Assembly (NCBI GenBank): GCA_905221605.1
Contig: CAJNDS010002247.1
Span: 233,501-297,500, forward strand
Length of the DNA stretch: 64,000 nt
Direction: 5' to 3'
DNA from: Symbiodinium natans
Taxonomy: Eukaryota > Sar > Dinophyceae > Suessiales > Symbiodiniaceae
Position numbers and translations under genes: made by a program. How positions within the stretch are numbered: the first letter of the stretch is position 1; every line of letters starts with the position of its first letter. Under the pieces are notes generated by a model, which was not told where the DNA came from, searched no databases, and worked only from the letters and a program-made list of their open reading frames with translations. Positions 50,401 through 62,000 of this stretch are shown here, one piece after another.

Positions 50401-51738
50401 ACTATCTGGCGCATCGACCCGCGCTTCATTGGCGCTCCAGGCCTCATCTTTCTTATCAACCGTGTCTCCAGCAGTTTCAGAAGTTTCCTTTTCCCTTTGA
50501 ATGGCAGAATTCTCGGCACCAAACGAAGAGACCTCCTCAGTCGTAATGCACAACTTTTTCTCTTCGTCATCCAAATCTCCAGGGCCATCTTCCTGAACGA
50601 CAGGCACCACATCCACCACTCGCTCTTCTGTAGCCGACACAATTCCGATCTCCACATTGGGCATTTTTTCTTCTGGACCCACCGATTCCACCGCTGCCAC
50701 ACCCTCAGAAAGCATCCCCATTTCTTCCCGATCCAGATGTTGAGCTTCAGCGATGTCTGCTCGGTTTCCAGAAATCCCCTCTTCATCAGGAGAACCCGAG
50801 GTCGGGGCGTCACCACCACCCCTAGGACCGCTATCCCCGATAGTAGAGGAAAAATCCTTTTCACTTACACTATTTACACCGCTGTTCACACTTTCCATGC
50901 TACCCTGCTGTGCCCTAGAAGACTCAGTAGATGATGGAGACGAGGTAGCACCCAGCGTTGGCTCATCTTCCACAGGGACAATGCCCATTCCAACACCTGG
51001 CCCCTCGCTATTTCCAGCCATTCCAGTCTTCTTAGGCAACACCCATTGGGTATCACCAGTGTCCAAGCAGTAAAAATATTCTCTCCCATCCTCGTGAAAA
51101 TGGCGTTCCCATGTCTTCCCATCGCAGTCGACGATTGGAAGGTCAGCAGCCTGAGACGCTTTGCCTCCACCACCAGCGTATAAGTCCTCGTCTGACTCTT
51201 GCTGTATTCTTGCTGCCTCCAATTCCAGGATTTCTCCTTCGCTCATCACCATAGCAACAGGAACGACTCCTTCTGCGTCCCCAACAACGAGGATACTGCT
51301 TTTTGTCGCAGCAACAGGCGCAGTTTCTTCCACTTCACCTGTCAACAGATCACCACTTTCAGCCGCGAAACTCACCTTGTTGCGAGCTCGCTTGGAAACA
51401 GGGATAACATCCCCAACCAGTTCTGTCTGGCACCCTTGCTCCACCATCTTTGACGTAGAGGAGCTTGTTGTTGGCGCTCCCGTTGATTCAGCAGATTCCG
51501 CAGCTCGAAGAAGATGCCCATGTTTGCTCAGAAGGCGCAGCAAAACTGCTTCCATCTGGTCTTCCAGTCCTTCCACCACCGGCTTCTCTTCGCCACGCAT
51601 ACCACCAACATCAACCAGAGCTTCCTCATTGGGAACGACTTTTTCACCCGTTGCAGACCTTTTGACACCACCATCACCTTGGTCGCCCACATTGGAGCTT
51701 GATGATGCCACCCCAGTCCGTAACCAGTTGGTCGCCAT
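50386..51738 (-). CDS. Element 2 frame A: WW-domain protein
   Basis: 450 residues from an ATG about 50 nt inside the 5' LTR, the same leader length as in element 1. A WW domain lies at about residues 205-233: TW, then DGREYFYCLDTGDTQW and VLP, with the canonical 21-residue spacing between the two Trp and the terminal Pro. The rest is acidic and low in complexity, with one basic patch (KRARNKV). WW domains bind proline-rich ligands and are frequent in splicing and transcription factors. The frame ends at TGA 50386-50388 while the same compositional style continues in frame B. Confidence 0.88.
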   Translation of the reverse strand: MATNWLRTGVASSSSNVGDQGDGGVKRSATGEKVVPNEEALVDVGGMRGEEKPVVEGLEDQMEAVLLRLLSKHGHLLRAAESAESTGAPTTSSSTSKMVEQGCQTELVGDVIPVSKRARNKVSFAAESGDLLTGEVEETAPVAATKSSILVVGDAEGVVPVAMVMSEGEILELEAARIQQESDEDLYAGGGGKASQAADLPIVDCDGKTWERHFHEDGREYFYCLDTGDTQWVLPKKTGMAGNSEGPGVGMGIVPVEDEPTLGATSSPSSTESSRAQQGSMESVNSGVNSVSEKDFSSTIGDSGPRGGGDAPTSGSPDEEGISGNRADIAEAQHLDREEMGMLSEGVAAVESVGPEEKMPNVEIGIVSATEERVVDVVPVVQEDGPGDLDDEEKKLCITTEEVSSFGAENSAIQREKETSETAGDTVDKKDEAWSANEARVDAPDSTCTG

Positions 51739-51788
51739 GGCTTCAAGCTTCCACCCTAAAGCCGAAACACAAACCGCAGGGAACCTAA

Positions 51789-51803
51789 TTTGGGCTCATA
51801 ACC
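51789..51803 (-). other. Primer-binding site of element 2 (same as element 1)
   Basis: + strand TTTGGGCTCATAACC abuts the 5' LTR; 13 contiguous bases (TGGGCTCATAACC) are identical to element 1 and match the initiator tRNA-Met anticodon arm. Confidence 0.88.
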
Positions 51804-52025
51804 TACGGGGGGAACCCGAAGGGGGACGAGAAACCGAAAAGTCAACCCCAACAGAATCCCTTGATTTCCCTGGATCAACCACACAACAAACCCAAACCAC
51901 AGGGCACTCACCTTTTACTACCAGGCACATGGCCCAGTCTTGAGCCATAAAAATAATTTCCGGGTTTATTAACCCTTTCAACTTCCAACACTAACTCTTT
52001 TTACAATACCAGTTGCAGCTCCGCA
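51804..52025 (-). repeat. 5' LTR of element 2
   Basis: 222-bp partner of 43334-43555; followed by CCCTA (52026-52030), the right target-site duplication. Confidence 0.96.
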
Positions 52026-52100
52026 CCCTAAACCCTAAACCCTAAGCCCTATTGGGATGGGATTCCATAGAATCTCCCAGGGTTGACCTTGAGTCCCCCT

Positions 52101-52520
52101 AGGATGCTCAACACCTGGCTGAAACATGTCTTGGGCGCCACGTTCATCAAGAAACGCTCAGCATGTAGGGTTTAGGGTTTAGGGTTTAGGGTGTAGGGGC
52201 TCCCCCCAACTTGGGGAGCTGCAGACAGCCCTGAGCCTCCGCAGCTGAGGCTGGTTCGGATGCTGAAGCTCAAGACGCCCGGTTTCCAAGCATCAGGAAG
52301 CCTTCCCTCACAACTCTCGAGCCCCAATGCCCGAAAAGCCACGAAGAGCCCGAACCACAGAAGCAGCCAAACACTTAAAAAAAAAAAACACTCTGCAGAA
52401 GCAACTGGAAGCTTAACACTTGAACCCCCCCCCCCCTCCCTCCCCCTCTCCCGAAGCTGTTGACCGGGTGGCTCCCAAGGATTCCCACTTGTGGATCCAA
52501 GCCGGAGGCCCTGGGAGCTG
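52101..52520 (+). CDS. Exon-like segments upstream of the HECT exons
   Basis: Three short + strand pieces with plausible flanks: MLNTWLKHVLGATFIKKRSA after CCCCTAG (about 52104-52164), SPEPPQLRLVRMLKLKT after GCTGCAG (about 52216-52275) and AVDRVAPKDSHLWIQ (about 52455-52501). They probably precede the first phased HECT-gene exon at 52988. Boundaries and phase are not established. TTTAGGG units lie at 52166-52196. Confidence 0.38.
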
Positions 52521-52881
52521 CGTCTTGAGGTCCAGGTCTGACGGGCTCCTGGCCAACTAGAAGTTTAGGATTCAGGGTTTAGGGGCTTGTTTAGGGACTG
52601 CAAGTCCCTCCTGAAAAAAAGGGGCTTGTTTAGGGTTTAGGGTTGAGCGTTGAGGGACCTGGTTGTTTAGGGAATGCCTGAGAGTGTGAGAGAGAGAAGG
52701 CTTGTGAAGGAGAGGAGTCTGCCTCGGTTTCGTCCATACGCACATGGCTGCTTTGGGTTTTGGGGGCGTAGTTTGTGTAAGGGAGGGTTCATGTCGGCTG
52801 CCGGTGATCCGGGGCTACAAACTCTTGATGCCCCTTTGCAGGGTACTAATGTGAACAGTTCCTGCCGACATTGGGGCCTCA

Positions 52882-52975
52882 AGCCCTAAGCCCTACGCCC
52901 TAAACCCTAAGCCCTCAGCCCTCAGCCCTCAGCCCTCAGCCCTAAGCCCTAAGCCCTAAACCCTAAGCCCGATAC
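52882..52975. repeat. CCCTAAG/CCCTCAG variant array
   Basis: About thirteen degenerate telomere-like units between 52882 and the exon at 52988. Confidence 0.88.
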
Positions 52976-52987
52976 CCTGTTCGTGAG

Positions 52988-53077
52988 GCCATCACAGAGG
53001 GCCCGATCCCAGTGGACGAGCGGCAGCAGGACACCGAGTGGATTACCAACCTTTTCGAGCGACTTCCTGAGCTGGAG
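52988..53077 (+). CDS. HECT-gene exon (pre-HECT) a
   Basis: Acceptor CGTGAG; AITEGPIPVDERQQDTEWIT then NLFERLPELE, GA donor at 53078; phase 0 in and out. Confidence 0.6.
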
Positions 53078-56000
53078 GACGCTGTGGGGTTTCGGGTGCA
53101 GGGTTTAGGGTTTAGGGTTTAGGGTTTAGGGTTTAGGGTTTAGAGTTTAGGGTTTAGGGTTTAGGGTTTAGGGGTAGCTGGAACAGAACGAGCGAGCACC
53201 TTGTGTCACTTCCGGCGAAGGAGCCGCCCGTGAAGACGGCCGTGTTGATGGACGCGTTCCGGGCCATGGTGGAGATGCCACTGGAGGAGCAGAGGTACCG
53301 ACTGGAGTGCCTCGCGGTCTTGGTCCCACGCTTGCGCCTCGGTTGTATTGAAAGGTGCTCGTCAACCCGAAACCCTAAACCCTATAAACCCTGAACCCTA
53401 AACCCTAAACCCTAAACCCTAAACCCTAAGCCCTCAACCACGCGCCGGACTTTTGGACAGACCCCATGTGCTCTGGTTTTCAAAGTTCCAGCCATTGAGC
53501 CCCTAAAACCCTAATAAAAACAAACCTGAAGCACCTGGTGTCCCCTGTGGCTGTGGTCCCCAAAGCCTAAGGAAGGGCGAAAGGCTGAAGACATGCTGGG
53601 TCCCCGGAACCCCTAAACATTTTTAGCTTCTTGCTCCTAAGCCCCTAAACCCCTAAACCCCTAAACCCTAAACCCTAAACCCCAAGAAGCTGTGAGCTTC
53701 TAAACCCCCCTGTCCCAAGAGTCTAAGCGCCACACGCCCAGGATCCACGGCTATGCCGACCAGCTCAAGCAGAAGACCGTTCCCCCAGAGCTCGCCGACC
53801 TAAAGATTCTCAGCTTTCTCTTGAATCAACATGGCTTGGGGTTAGGGGGGGGTTTAGGGGGGTTTAGGGGGTTCAGGCCCATACTTCGGATCCCCTACTA
53901 TATATGTGCTTAGGAATCTTTAACAGGGGTCCCCCCACACGCAAGGGGTACAACCTTGGGGGTGCAAGGTGGGGCCATTTTGATTTGCGCGAAGGACTGT
54001 GATGAACTCTGTCCTCCAAGACGAACCGACCACTTTCGCCCTCGAGTTGCTCGAGGAGGCCAGCGGGTTACGAGGGTTTAGGGTTTGGGGTTTCTGGGCT
54101 AAAGAAGGGTATAGGGCTGGTCCTGGGCTAACATAGGGAGTAGGGTTGGTGTAGGGTTAAGGGCTGTTGGGGTGTTAGGGCTTGCAGGGGGGTCGAAGGT
54201 GTCCTCCTACCCTTGCCTGCTGGACTTCACCACGAAGCGGGCGATGATCCACGCGCAGTGTGATCGCGTGCGGCTGACGCAGGCCTGGCCCCCAAAACGA
54301 ACCCGAAGCCCTCGGTCGCCCTCAAAAAACACTGAAGCCGAAGCCCCCACTAAACCTTGGCATGTTCCCCCTGATACTAACAGCCCTTAACCAGGATTGC
54401 AATAGTACTTTCATCCCTAAAAGAAGGACTGTTCCCAATCCTAAACCCCTTCAGCCCATTAAAGCCCCGAGCCAAGAAGAATACGCCCTGTTCCGCCGGT
54501 GGGAAAAACACTTTCAGAGCCACTGTGGAAGTCCGAAACCATCTGCAAGCCGGGGCCTCAAACCCTAAGCCCTAAGCCCTAAGCCCTAAACCCTAAACCC
54601 TAAACCCTAAACCCTAAACCCTAAACCCTAAACCCTAAACCCCTAAACCCCTAAACCCCTAAACCCTAAACCCTGAACCCTAAACCCTGAACCCTAAACC
54701 CTAAACCCTAAACCCTAAACCCTAAACCCTGAGTGGCTCGTCCAGCTCTGCGGGTGCCAAAGAAGCCCCCGGGCCCTCAACCCTAAAGCCCAGGGCTCCG
54801 GCGAGCCCGTCCGGATCGTGGTTCCCCGGGACAATGTCCTGGACGGAGTCTGCTCCACGTTGAACCTCCAGGCCCGACGTTGAAAGGGTTTAGGGTTTAG
54901 GGTTTAGGGTTTAGGTTTTGGGTTTAGGGTTTAGGGTGTGGGGTTTAGGGTTTAGGGCCTAAAACCTGGACCCTAACCCCGAAGACAGGGCTAACCTGGA
55001 CGGACCCGAAGCTTTTTTGGGGGTTTTTGTGAATGAAGGGGGGTCCGAGTAGTCGTGATTATGCTCCTCTTGAGTTGTTACGGTTCCAGCTGGTACGAGT
55101 ATCCACCTCGATGGAAAAGGGGTGAAGATGATGAAGATGATGCGTATTGCAAACACCACTGCCTTCGCCTTCGGCCCTTCAAACCCTGTGAGCCCCCTAC
55201 CAGCTTCACCCCCTGCAGGACGCGCAGGCCCGAATCGACGTGCCCCTAGAGATCGAGTTTCGAGCAGGCTACTCCGACGACACAGGCGGGGGGCCAAGAT
55301 CCTCAGCCCCGGCAAGGTGGAAGGTTGAGGGCATCGTGGGCCCCAGCTTGTCTTAGTCTTCTAGGCTTCGGCTTCAAAGCATTTTCGAGGCAACGAGATG
55401 GTGGAGGATGGCCACTGGGCCGCATCGAAGTCTTAGTTGTCGGAGCTTACGGTTCGGGTTTAGGGGGGGGGGGTTCCGAAACCCCTAAGGGCTTCGGGTG
55501 TGTAGGTTCCGGGTTCAGGGTGTTTTTGTTCAACTTTTCCTTCTAACTTCTGGGTGGTGCTACTCAAGTTCCTTAAGCACCCATACCAGTAGGTGCACCC
55601 TTTGCCCTATCACAGCCAGCAAGCTTAAAGGCCGCGTGGCGAACAAACCCTGCTTCCTGAGGGAGTGCTGCCTCGTTGAATAGCCTTTGGGATGCTTCCC
55701 CTTCTTCTAACAGTCCTTAACAGGTGATTCTAGTAGTACCAGAATCCCTATTCAGGGCCTGTTAGTAGAAGGGGGAACATCCCAAATAGCCTCATTGAAT
55801 AGCTTCATGGTCTTTGAATGCATTGGGTCCTGTGGGATTCTTCCAGATAGCGTGCGCCAAACCTTACGCCCCCCCAGCTGTGCAGGACGGGAAAAACGGC
55901 AAACCAAAACACCTTGAAGGCTCTCACCCCCTCCCCCCCGAAAAAAAAAAAAAAAAACCATAAAACCCTCAATCCTGAACCTTTCAACCACACCCATAAA

Positions 56001-59000
56001 CTACCCCAAGCTGCCCTAAACTACCCCTAAACGACCCTAATCGACCGTAAACGACCGCAAATGACCATAAACTACCCTAAACTACCCTAAACCAAAAAAA
56101 AAAAATCCCCAAACTACCCTCAACTACCCTCAACTACCCTCAACTACCCTAAACTACCCAAAACGACCCAAAAACTACCCTAAACTCCCCTCAACGACTC
56201 AAAAACGACCTAAAACCCAAGGAGAGGACCAAGGCGGGCCTCGGAGGCAGTGGATGGACCGCGCCTGCCGCTACTTCATCGCCTCGGACCTCTTCATGTC
56301 CCCTTCGGAGGCCTCTTCCCGTGGAATTTTTTAGGGGGCCCTGGGGTTTAGGGTTTAGGGTTTAGGGTTTAGGGTTTAGTGCTTAAAAAAGGGGGCCTTG
56401 TGAAAGGACGCCGCTCACCTGGAGATGACCGACCGGGGTCCAGGGCCCCGTGGTCGGGGAAGGATCGTCGTGCCCTCGCCGGAGCCCGTGTGCCAGTGCG
56501 TGCAGGACTCTTTGAGGGTTTCCGAAAATCAGTGACCCCTTATCTAGTCTCACAAAAAGTAGGATTCCCTGAACATAACGACCCCAAAAGGTACCCTTAA
56601 CTTCGGAAACCTCCACTTGGGATGTAGGCTTCGTGCAAGTGCCCGGAAGCCTGCAAGTGCCTTCAGATTGAAGGAAGGAGCACTGGAGCATGGCCCAGGC
56701 TAGCAAGGGTCGGGGTTGGGGTTCGATGGGTTCAGGGGTTGATAACATGAGGGTTTTAGGATTGTGGTGTTGTCACAGGCGTCTCAGACTCCATAAGCCC
56801 CCCCTGAAGCCTTCTTCAAACCCTACGCCCCCTGAAGTCGGAGAGGAAGACTGGACCGAGCAGTTCGAGCTGTTCGGTTGCGTCATCGGCTTCGCCATCC
56901 TCCACAAGGAGACGATACCGGTGCACTTTGGGCACAACTTCCTGCGCTCGGTGTCGCTTGGGCTTGAGGCTCTTTTGGGGTCTGGGGATGCTTGGGGCTT
57001 GGGTGATGAGCCTGCAGTGTCGGAACCCTTGCCGGGTTTAGGGGCGATAAAGCGTACGCGGCGACAGGGCCCTCCGGTGCCCCCAGCCTACCTGCCCGAC
57101 ATGGGAAGGGAAATTGGGTGGTGAGGTTTCGGGTTTGGGGTTTAGCACGACAAGCAGGCCTGATGTAGAAGGGTTTGAGGGTATGAGGCTCGCTTTCTGG
57201 CAGGTTTGACACGAAGTCTGGGTGGCTTTGAGCAGCCAAGGTTCGGTTTGAAAACAGATACCGACGATCTCCTCCCTCTTCTGGAGCAGGCAGGACCACC
57301 CAAAAAACCCTGCGAACTCTTAGAATGGACTTGAGACCTGAAACCATAAACTCCCTGAACCCTGTGCACTACTTTTTCGGCTCTCGAACTTGGAAGCAAA
57401 CCGAGTGCTTGAGGTGGACAAGACCCTCCATACCAAGTTGACCTACATCCTCGGCGGCTCCTACAGGGACCTTGGGGACACCCTGCAGGACTGCTCCCGA
57501 GCTTTGTGTGCGATCCCCCAGCTTGTCATGAAATCCTAAACGACCTGCAACTAGTACCCTTAGACCTACAGTAATGATTGCAGTCTAGTCTTTTTGGGTA
57601 TGTTTGGGGGATCTGCATGTGGGGAATGCACAGATCTAAGCCCTCGTTGCCCGACCCCTGCCACAGATCTGTCAGCACCGGGGAGAGAGAGCTAAACGGT
57701 TTGGTCTGTACATGAGGGTCAATTTTAGGTGCCTCTTTGTGAGGGGAATCTATGGTCGTCCATACTGAAAGGGCGGTCCTGCGTCTTGAGCAGCCCTAAA
57801 CCCTAAACCCTAAACCCTTAACCCTAAACCCTAAACCGCATGCGAAACGGGTGGGAAACAACCCTAAACCCTAAACCCTAAACCCAGAAGTGTAAGCAAA
57901 CTTGAAAATATGCAAATGAGGGCTGTAAGGACGGGGGCGAACGAAAGGTAAAGGTGTGCTCAGCTGTTAGCGGATTGCTGTCCTGGGTGCATTGTTTCTT
58001 GCAGTGGTAGCGAGTTCGCCCCTCGAAATTAACATGCCCTTGAGCTGCAAGCAGGGAGCGTGAGCATACCCCAACTTTGGGTTAACCGGTTTTGGTGATG
58101 TAGGTGCACTCAGTGGTCCCAAGCGTTGCAGCGTTTTGAGGGGGAGCGCGAAGCACTCGTGCAGCAGGCCAGATTTTTGGTTTGGTTTTAGCCGATTAGG
58201 CCAGTGGTTTTTGTGTGACTCAGTGACTCAAAAGCCTGCTGACGTGACATGCGGGAGAGCTTGGGAAGCGTCTCACTCGAAGAGGGCATGGCACGCAACA
58301 TTGTGCCACGACGAGGGGCTTTCAATGGCCGCCAGAGTGGGCCCTCTGCCCAGCTTTCTCTTGTGTTTCAAACGCGGCGCCGGTCCTAGAGCGCCTGAAG
58401 AGGTGCAGGGATCGAAGTGCCAGGCTTGGCAGCCCCACATTGCCCTGACCCCTCTGTCGGCCCCACTTTGTATTCGTATTGATAGGTGAGTGCCTTGGGC
58501 AGGGTTGTTGGGCTGCATCGGGGCCCCTTTTGCCTAAACCACGTATACCCACGACTGTTCCCTGCGGAGTGATCCCATTGGGGTCTGCTAGGCTGGCAAA
58601 AAAAACCCAGAAGTGAGGTGAGTGTACCGCATCAAACCGTCTCGTCGTCAACCCCGCGAAGTGGATTCGCCCCAGCTGTGCAGGGAGGGAAAAAGAGCCC
58701 AACAAAAACAGCGCAATTAGGGTTTAGGGTTTAAGGTTTAGGGTTTAGGGTTTGGGGTTTAGGGTTTAGGGTTTAGGGTTCGCAAAGGGTGACATGTCCA
58801 GGATGTCCTGGAGCAGTCGCATCTTCCGCAGACCTTCGTCGTGTCGGAGTCGCACTGCCAAGAGCTACTTCGGTCCGGTTTTGGGGGTTCAGGGTTTAGG
58901 TTTAGGGTTTAGGGTTTAGGGTTTAGGGTTTAGGGTTTAGGGTTTAGGGTTTAGGGTTTAGGGTTTAGGGTTTAGGGTTTAGGGTTTAGGGTTTAGGGCT

Positions 59001-62000
59001 TTAGCTTCTTTTGGGGGGGAATGTTAAATAAGCCATCCTACAGCCTTCTCTCAGTCTTCTTTTGCCGCTAGAAAGCTTGGCCTGTAAGGCTGGTGCAGAG
59101 CACCCCTCTCATCGTGGACGGCGAGTCCATGCAAGTTACCGAAGACAACAAGGACCCAAGGGTGTCGGGGTGCAGTGCTTAGGGGTATTTCGGGCTCCGG
59201 GGTGCTTAGAGCCTTCGAGCTAGGCTCTGCATGTTCTTTATGCACCGATGGTACTTAAAGGGGCCTCAGATCTTTAGCATCAACCCTCCCGCAGTGTACC
59301 GAAACCGGAGAAAAAACCCTCTCTGTGTGTGTGTGTGTAGTTCAACTTGTGCCCATTGGCAGTCCGAGTGAACCCTCAGCCGCCCCAAAAACCGAAAACC
59401 TTGCTAAATACACACATGTACTCTATATAGTAGGTGTAGATACACACTATATACTCAGCATGTATGCATATACACATATTACGCACCTGAATGAGAAGCC
59501 CCTCTCGAAGAAAAGCAGCTCCCACATCTCCGCCACCCCAAAGGAGCCCCTGGTGCTTAGTAAGGAATGCGGGAATTGGGCCCTACATATACCCTCTAAG
59601 GGATTGTACAGGGCCCTCATATACCCTTTAAGGGATTATACAGGGTACCTCATTCCCTTTAAGGGATTCTCTAGGGCCCTACATATACCCTTTAAGGGAT
59701 GAAACAGGGTACCTCCTTCCCTTCTTCCCTACGAAGAGCCAGAGGAGCGCTTCGTGCACCTGCTGCTGGACCGAATCCTCGTCAGCGGCGTGGCAAAGCA
59801 GGTGCCCTGCCTTTCTTGTAGGGGGGGTTACACAGGATGACAGGGGTTTAGGGTTTAGGGTTTAGGGTTTGGGGTTTGGGGTTTAGGGTGTAGGGTTTTT
59901 TAGTTTAGGCACTGGGGTTGAGGGTTTGTGGTGTGTTGGGTTCAGGGAGGTTTAGGGAGGTTTAGGGAGGTTTAGGGAGGTTTAGGGAGGTTTAGGGAGG
60001 TTTAGGGTTTAGGAGGATGGCGCTGGCGATGAGGACGAGGATGGTCATGAGGGGTGATCATTGTGATGAAGATGATGCCGAAGCATTTTGGTTTTGGTTC
60101 CCATATGTTCCGATGATGATTCTCATCTTGGTGCCCAAAAGCCAAGTCTCCAGTCCTATAGGCCTGATTCAAGTCTTCCAAAAGAATGCGTAGAATGCCC
60201 CCTCAAGCACTCTTCAAAATGCCTTCGATGCCGCCGATAAAGCTTGCAGAGGTGCAGTTCTTCCAGCGCGGCCTCTTACGGGTGGTGCCCAACGAGCTGG
60301 CCCTGCGGCTCAGAGTTCTGGGGGGGGGGGGGGTTCTGTGTGGTGGCTTAGGGCGGGCAGTGCTTCTGTACGTTGTCTGCAGGGGAGCACCATCAGAACT
60401 AGCGTGGGGTCGGGGCTTGGGGTTGAGGGGCGGATGTACTGTAGGGTTTCGGGTTGTGGGTTTGAGAGCTTATTCCTTGGTTTGGGGTTTGGACTTTGGA
60501 CCAAGAGCACACGGCAAGGCCGAAAGACTGGCCCTGGGCTGGAGCCACCCCGAAACCACGTGAAAGGTAGTTTGTATTGTTTTTCGGTGTCACTCCGGTA
60601 TGTATAGATATGCACTTATGTATGTCTGCCTGTATGTTTGTGATTCTTTATTGTCTTTAGCATCATTGGTAGTGTTGCACGACTACACATGGTCACGACG
60701 TGTATTCTTGCCACTCCTGCTACAGCATGATGTGCCATCATTCTTGGTGTGGCCACACTCTGCGCCCCGAGTTGGCGTCATCCTGAACCCTAAACCCAAA
60801 AAGCCTAAACCCTAAACCCAAGTCCTAGAAACCCTAAACCCCAAACCCTGCCCAAACCCTAAACCCTAAACCCTAAACCCTAAACCCTAAACCCTAAACC
60901 CTAAACCCTAAACCCTAAACCCTAAACCCCAAACCCTAAACCCCAAACCCTGAATCCTAAACTTTTCGGGCGCAGGTGCAGCGCATCACAGGCATCATGA
61001 CCGCGGCTTGCCTGGCAGCCAGGTTAAGGGCTCCGGGATTTTGGGGCTGGGGTTTAGGGTTTAGGGTTTAGGGTTTAGGGTTTAGGGTTTAGGGTTTAGG
61101 GTTTAGGGTTTAGGGTTTAGGGTTTAGGGTTTAGGGTTAAAGGGCTTAGGGCTTAGGGTTTAGGGTTTAGGGTTTAGGCTAAAGCCCCAAGCCCTCAACC
61201 CTAAACCCTTCAGCTAGAGTAGGGGGCTACTCTGCATCCCTACTAAGGACTGTTAGCCCAACCCTAAACCCTAAACCCTAAACCCTAAACCCTAAACCCT
61301 AAACCCTAAACCCTAAACCCTAAACCCTAAACCCTGGGATGCCCAGGTGAAGGAAATTGAGCTCATGCTCTGCGGGGCCGACGGCATCGACGTCGACGAC
61401 TGGGAGAAGCACACTGAGCCTCTCGGCACCGGTTTAGGGTTTAGGGTTTAGGGTTTAGGGTTTAGGGTTTAGGGTTTAGTGTTTAGGGTTTTTTAGGGTT
61501 TTAGGTCTAGGGTTTAGGGTTTAGGGATTAGGGTTTAGGGTTTAGGGTTTACGGTTTAGGGTGGGAGGTTCCCCCATTCTTTTGTAGCAGTCCTGCATAG
61601 GGACTATAATTCTGTTCATATAAGGGGGAACATCCCGAAACACCACGGCGGTGGGTGCAGGGCGTCAACCCCTCAACACAAAGGTCATATAAGGGGGGAA
61701 CAAACCCTAAACCCTAAACCCTAAACCCTAAACCCTAAACCCTAAACCCTAAACCCTAAACCCTAAACCCTAAACCCTAAACCCTAAACCCTAAACCCCT
61801 AAACCCTAAAACCCTAAAACCCTAAAACCCTAAAACCCTAAAACCCTAAACCCTAAACCCTAAACCCTAAACCCCAAACCCCAAACCCCAAACCCCAGTC
61901 TTCCTTATGGACCAGCCAGTCACCTCAGGTACGAGAATGGCTACACCAAGGACTCGGAGGCGGCCATCTTCCCCCAGCCCTGAGCCCTGTGTGTGGGGTT

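Larger units (their letters stand above)
43334..52025 (-). mobile_element. Non-autonomous LTR element with WW, S1 and CCCH proteins (element 2)
   Basis: An 8.7-kb element with two 222-bp LTRs that look identical base for base and a CCCTA target-site duplication. Coding-strand LTR ends are TGCGG...CCGTA. It has the same primer-binding site and polypurine core as element 1, yet its three long frames contain no reverse transcriptase, integrase, RNase H or protease motif that I can find. Instead they carry a WW domain, an S1-like domain, a Trp-rich segment and six CCCH zinc fingers. The frames are connected by two +1 steps. I infer a non-autonomous retrotransposon mobilised in trans by copia-type enzymes. 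The alternative, a degraded autonomous element, is disfavoured by the intact long frames and identical LTRs. Confidence 0.95.

Noticed and set aside
50400-50864. The first 155 codons of frame B of element 2 as a real N-terminus
   Set aside because: They overlap frame A, are Trp/Arg-rich unlike the rest of B, and frame A keeps the acidic style through this region.
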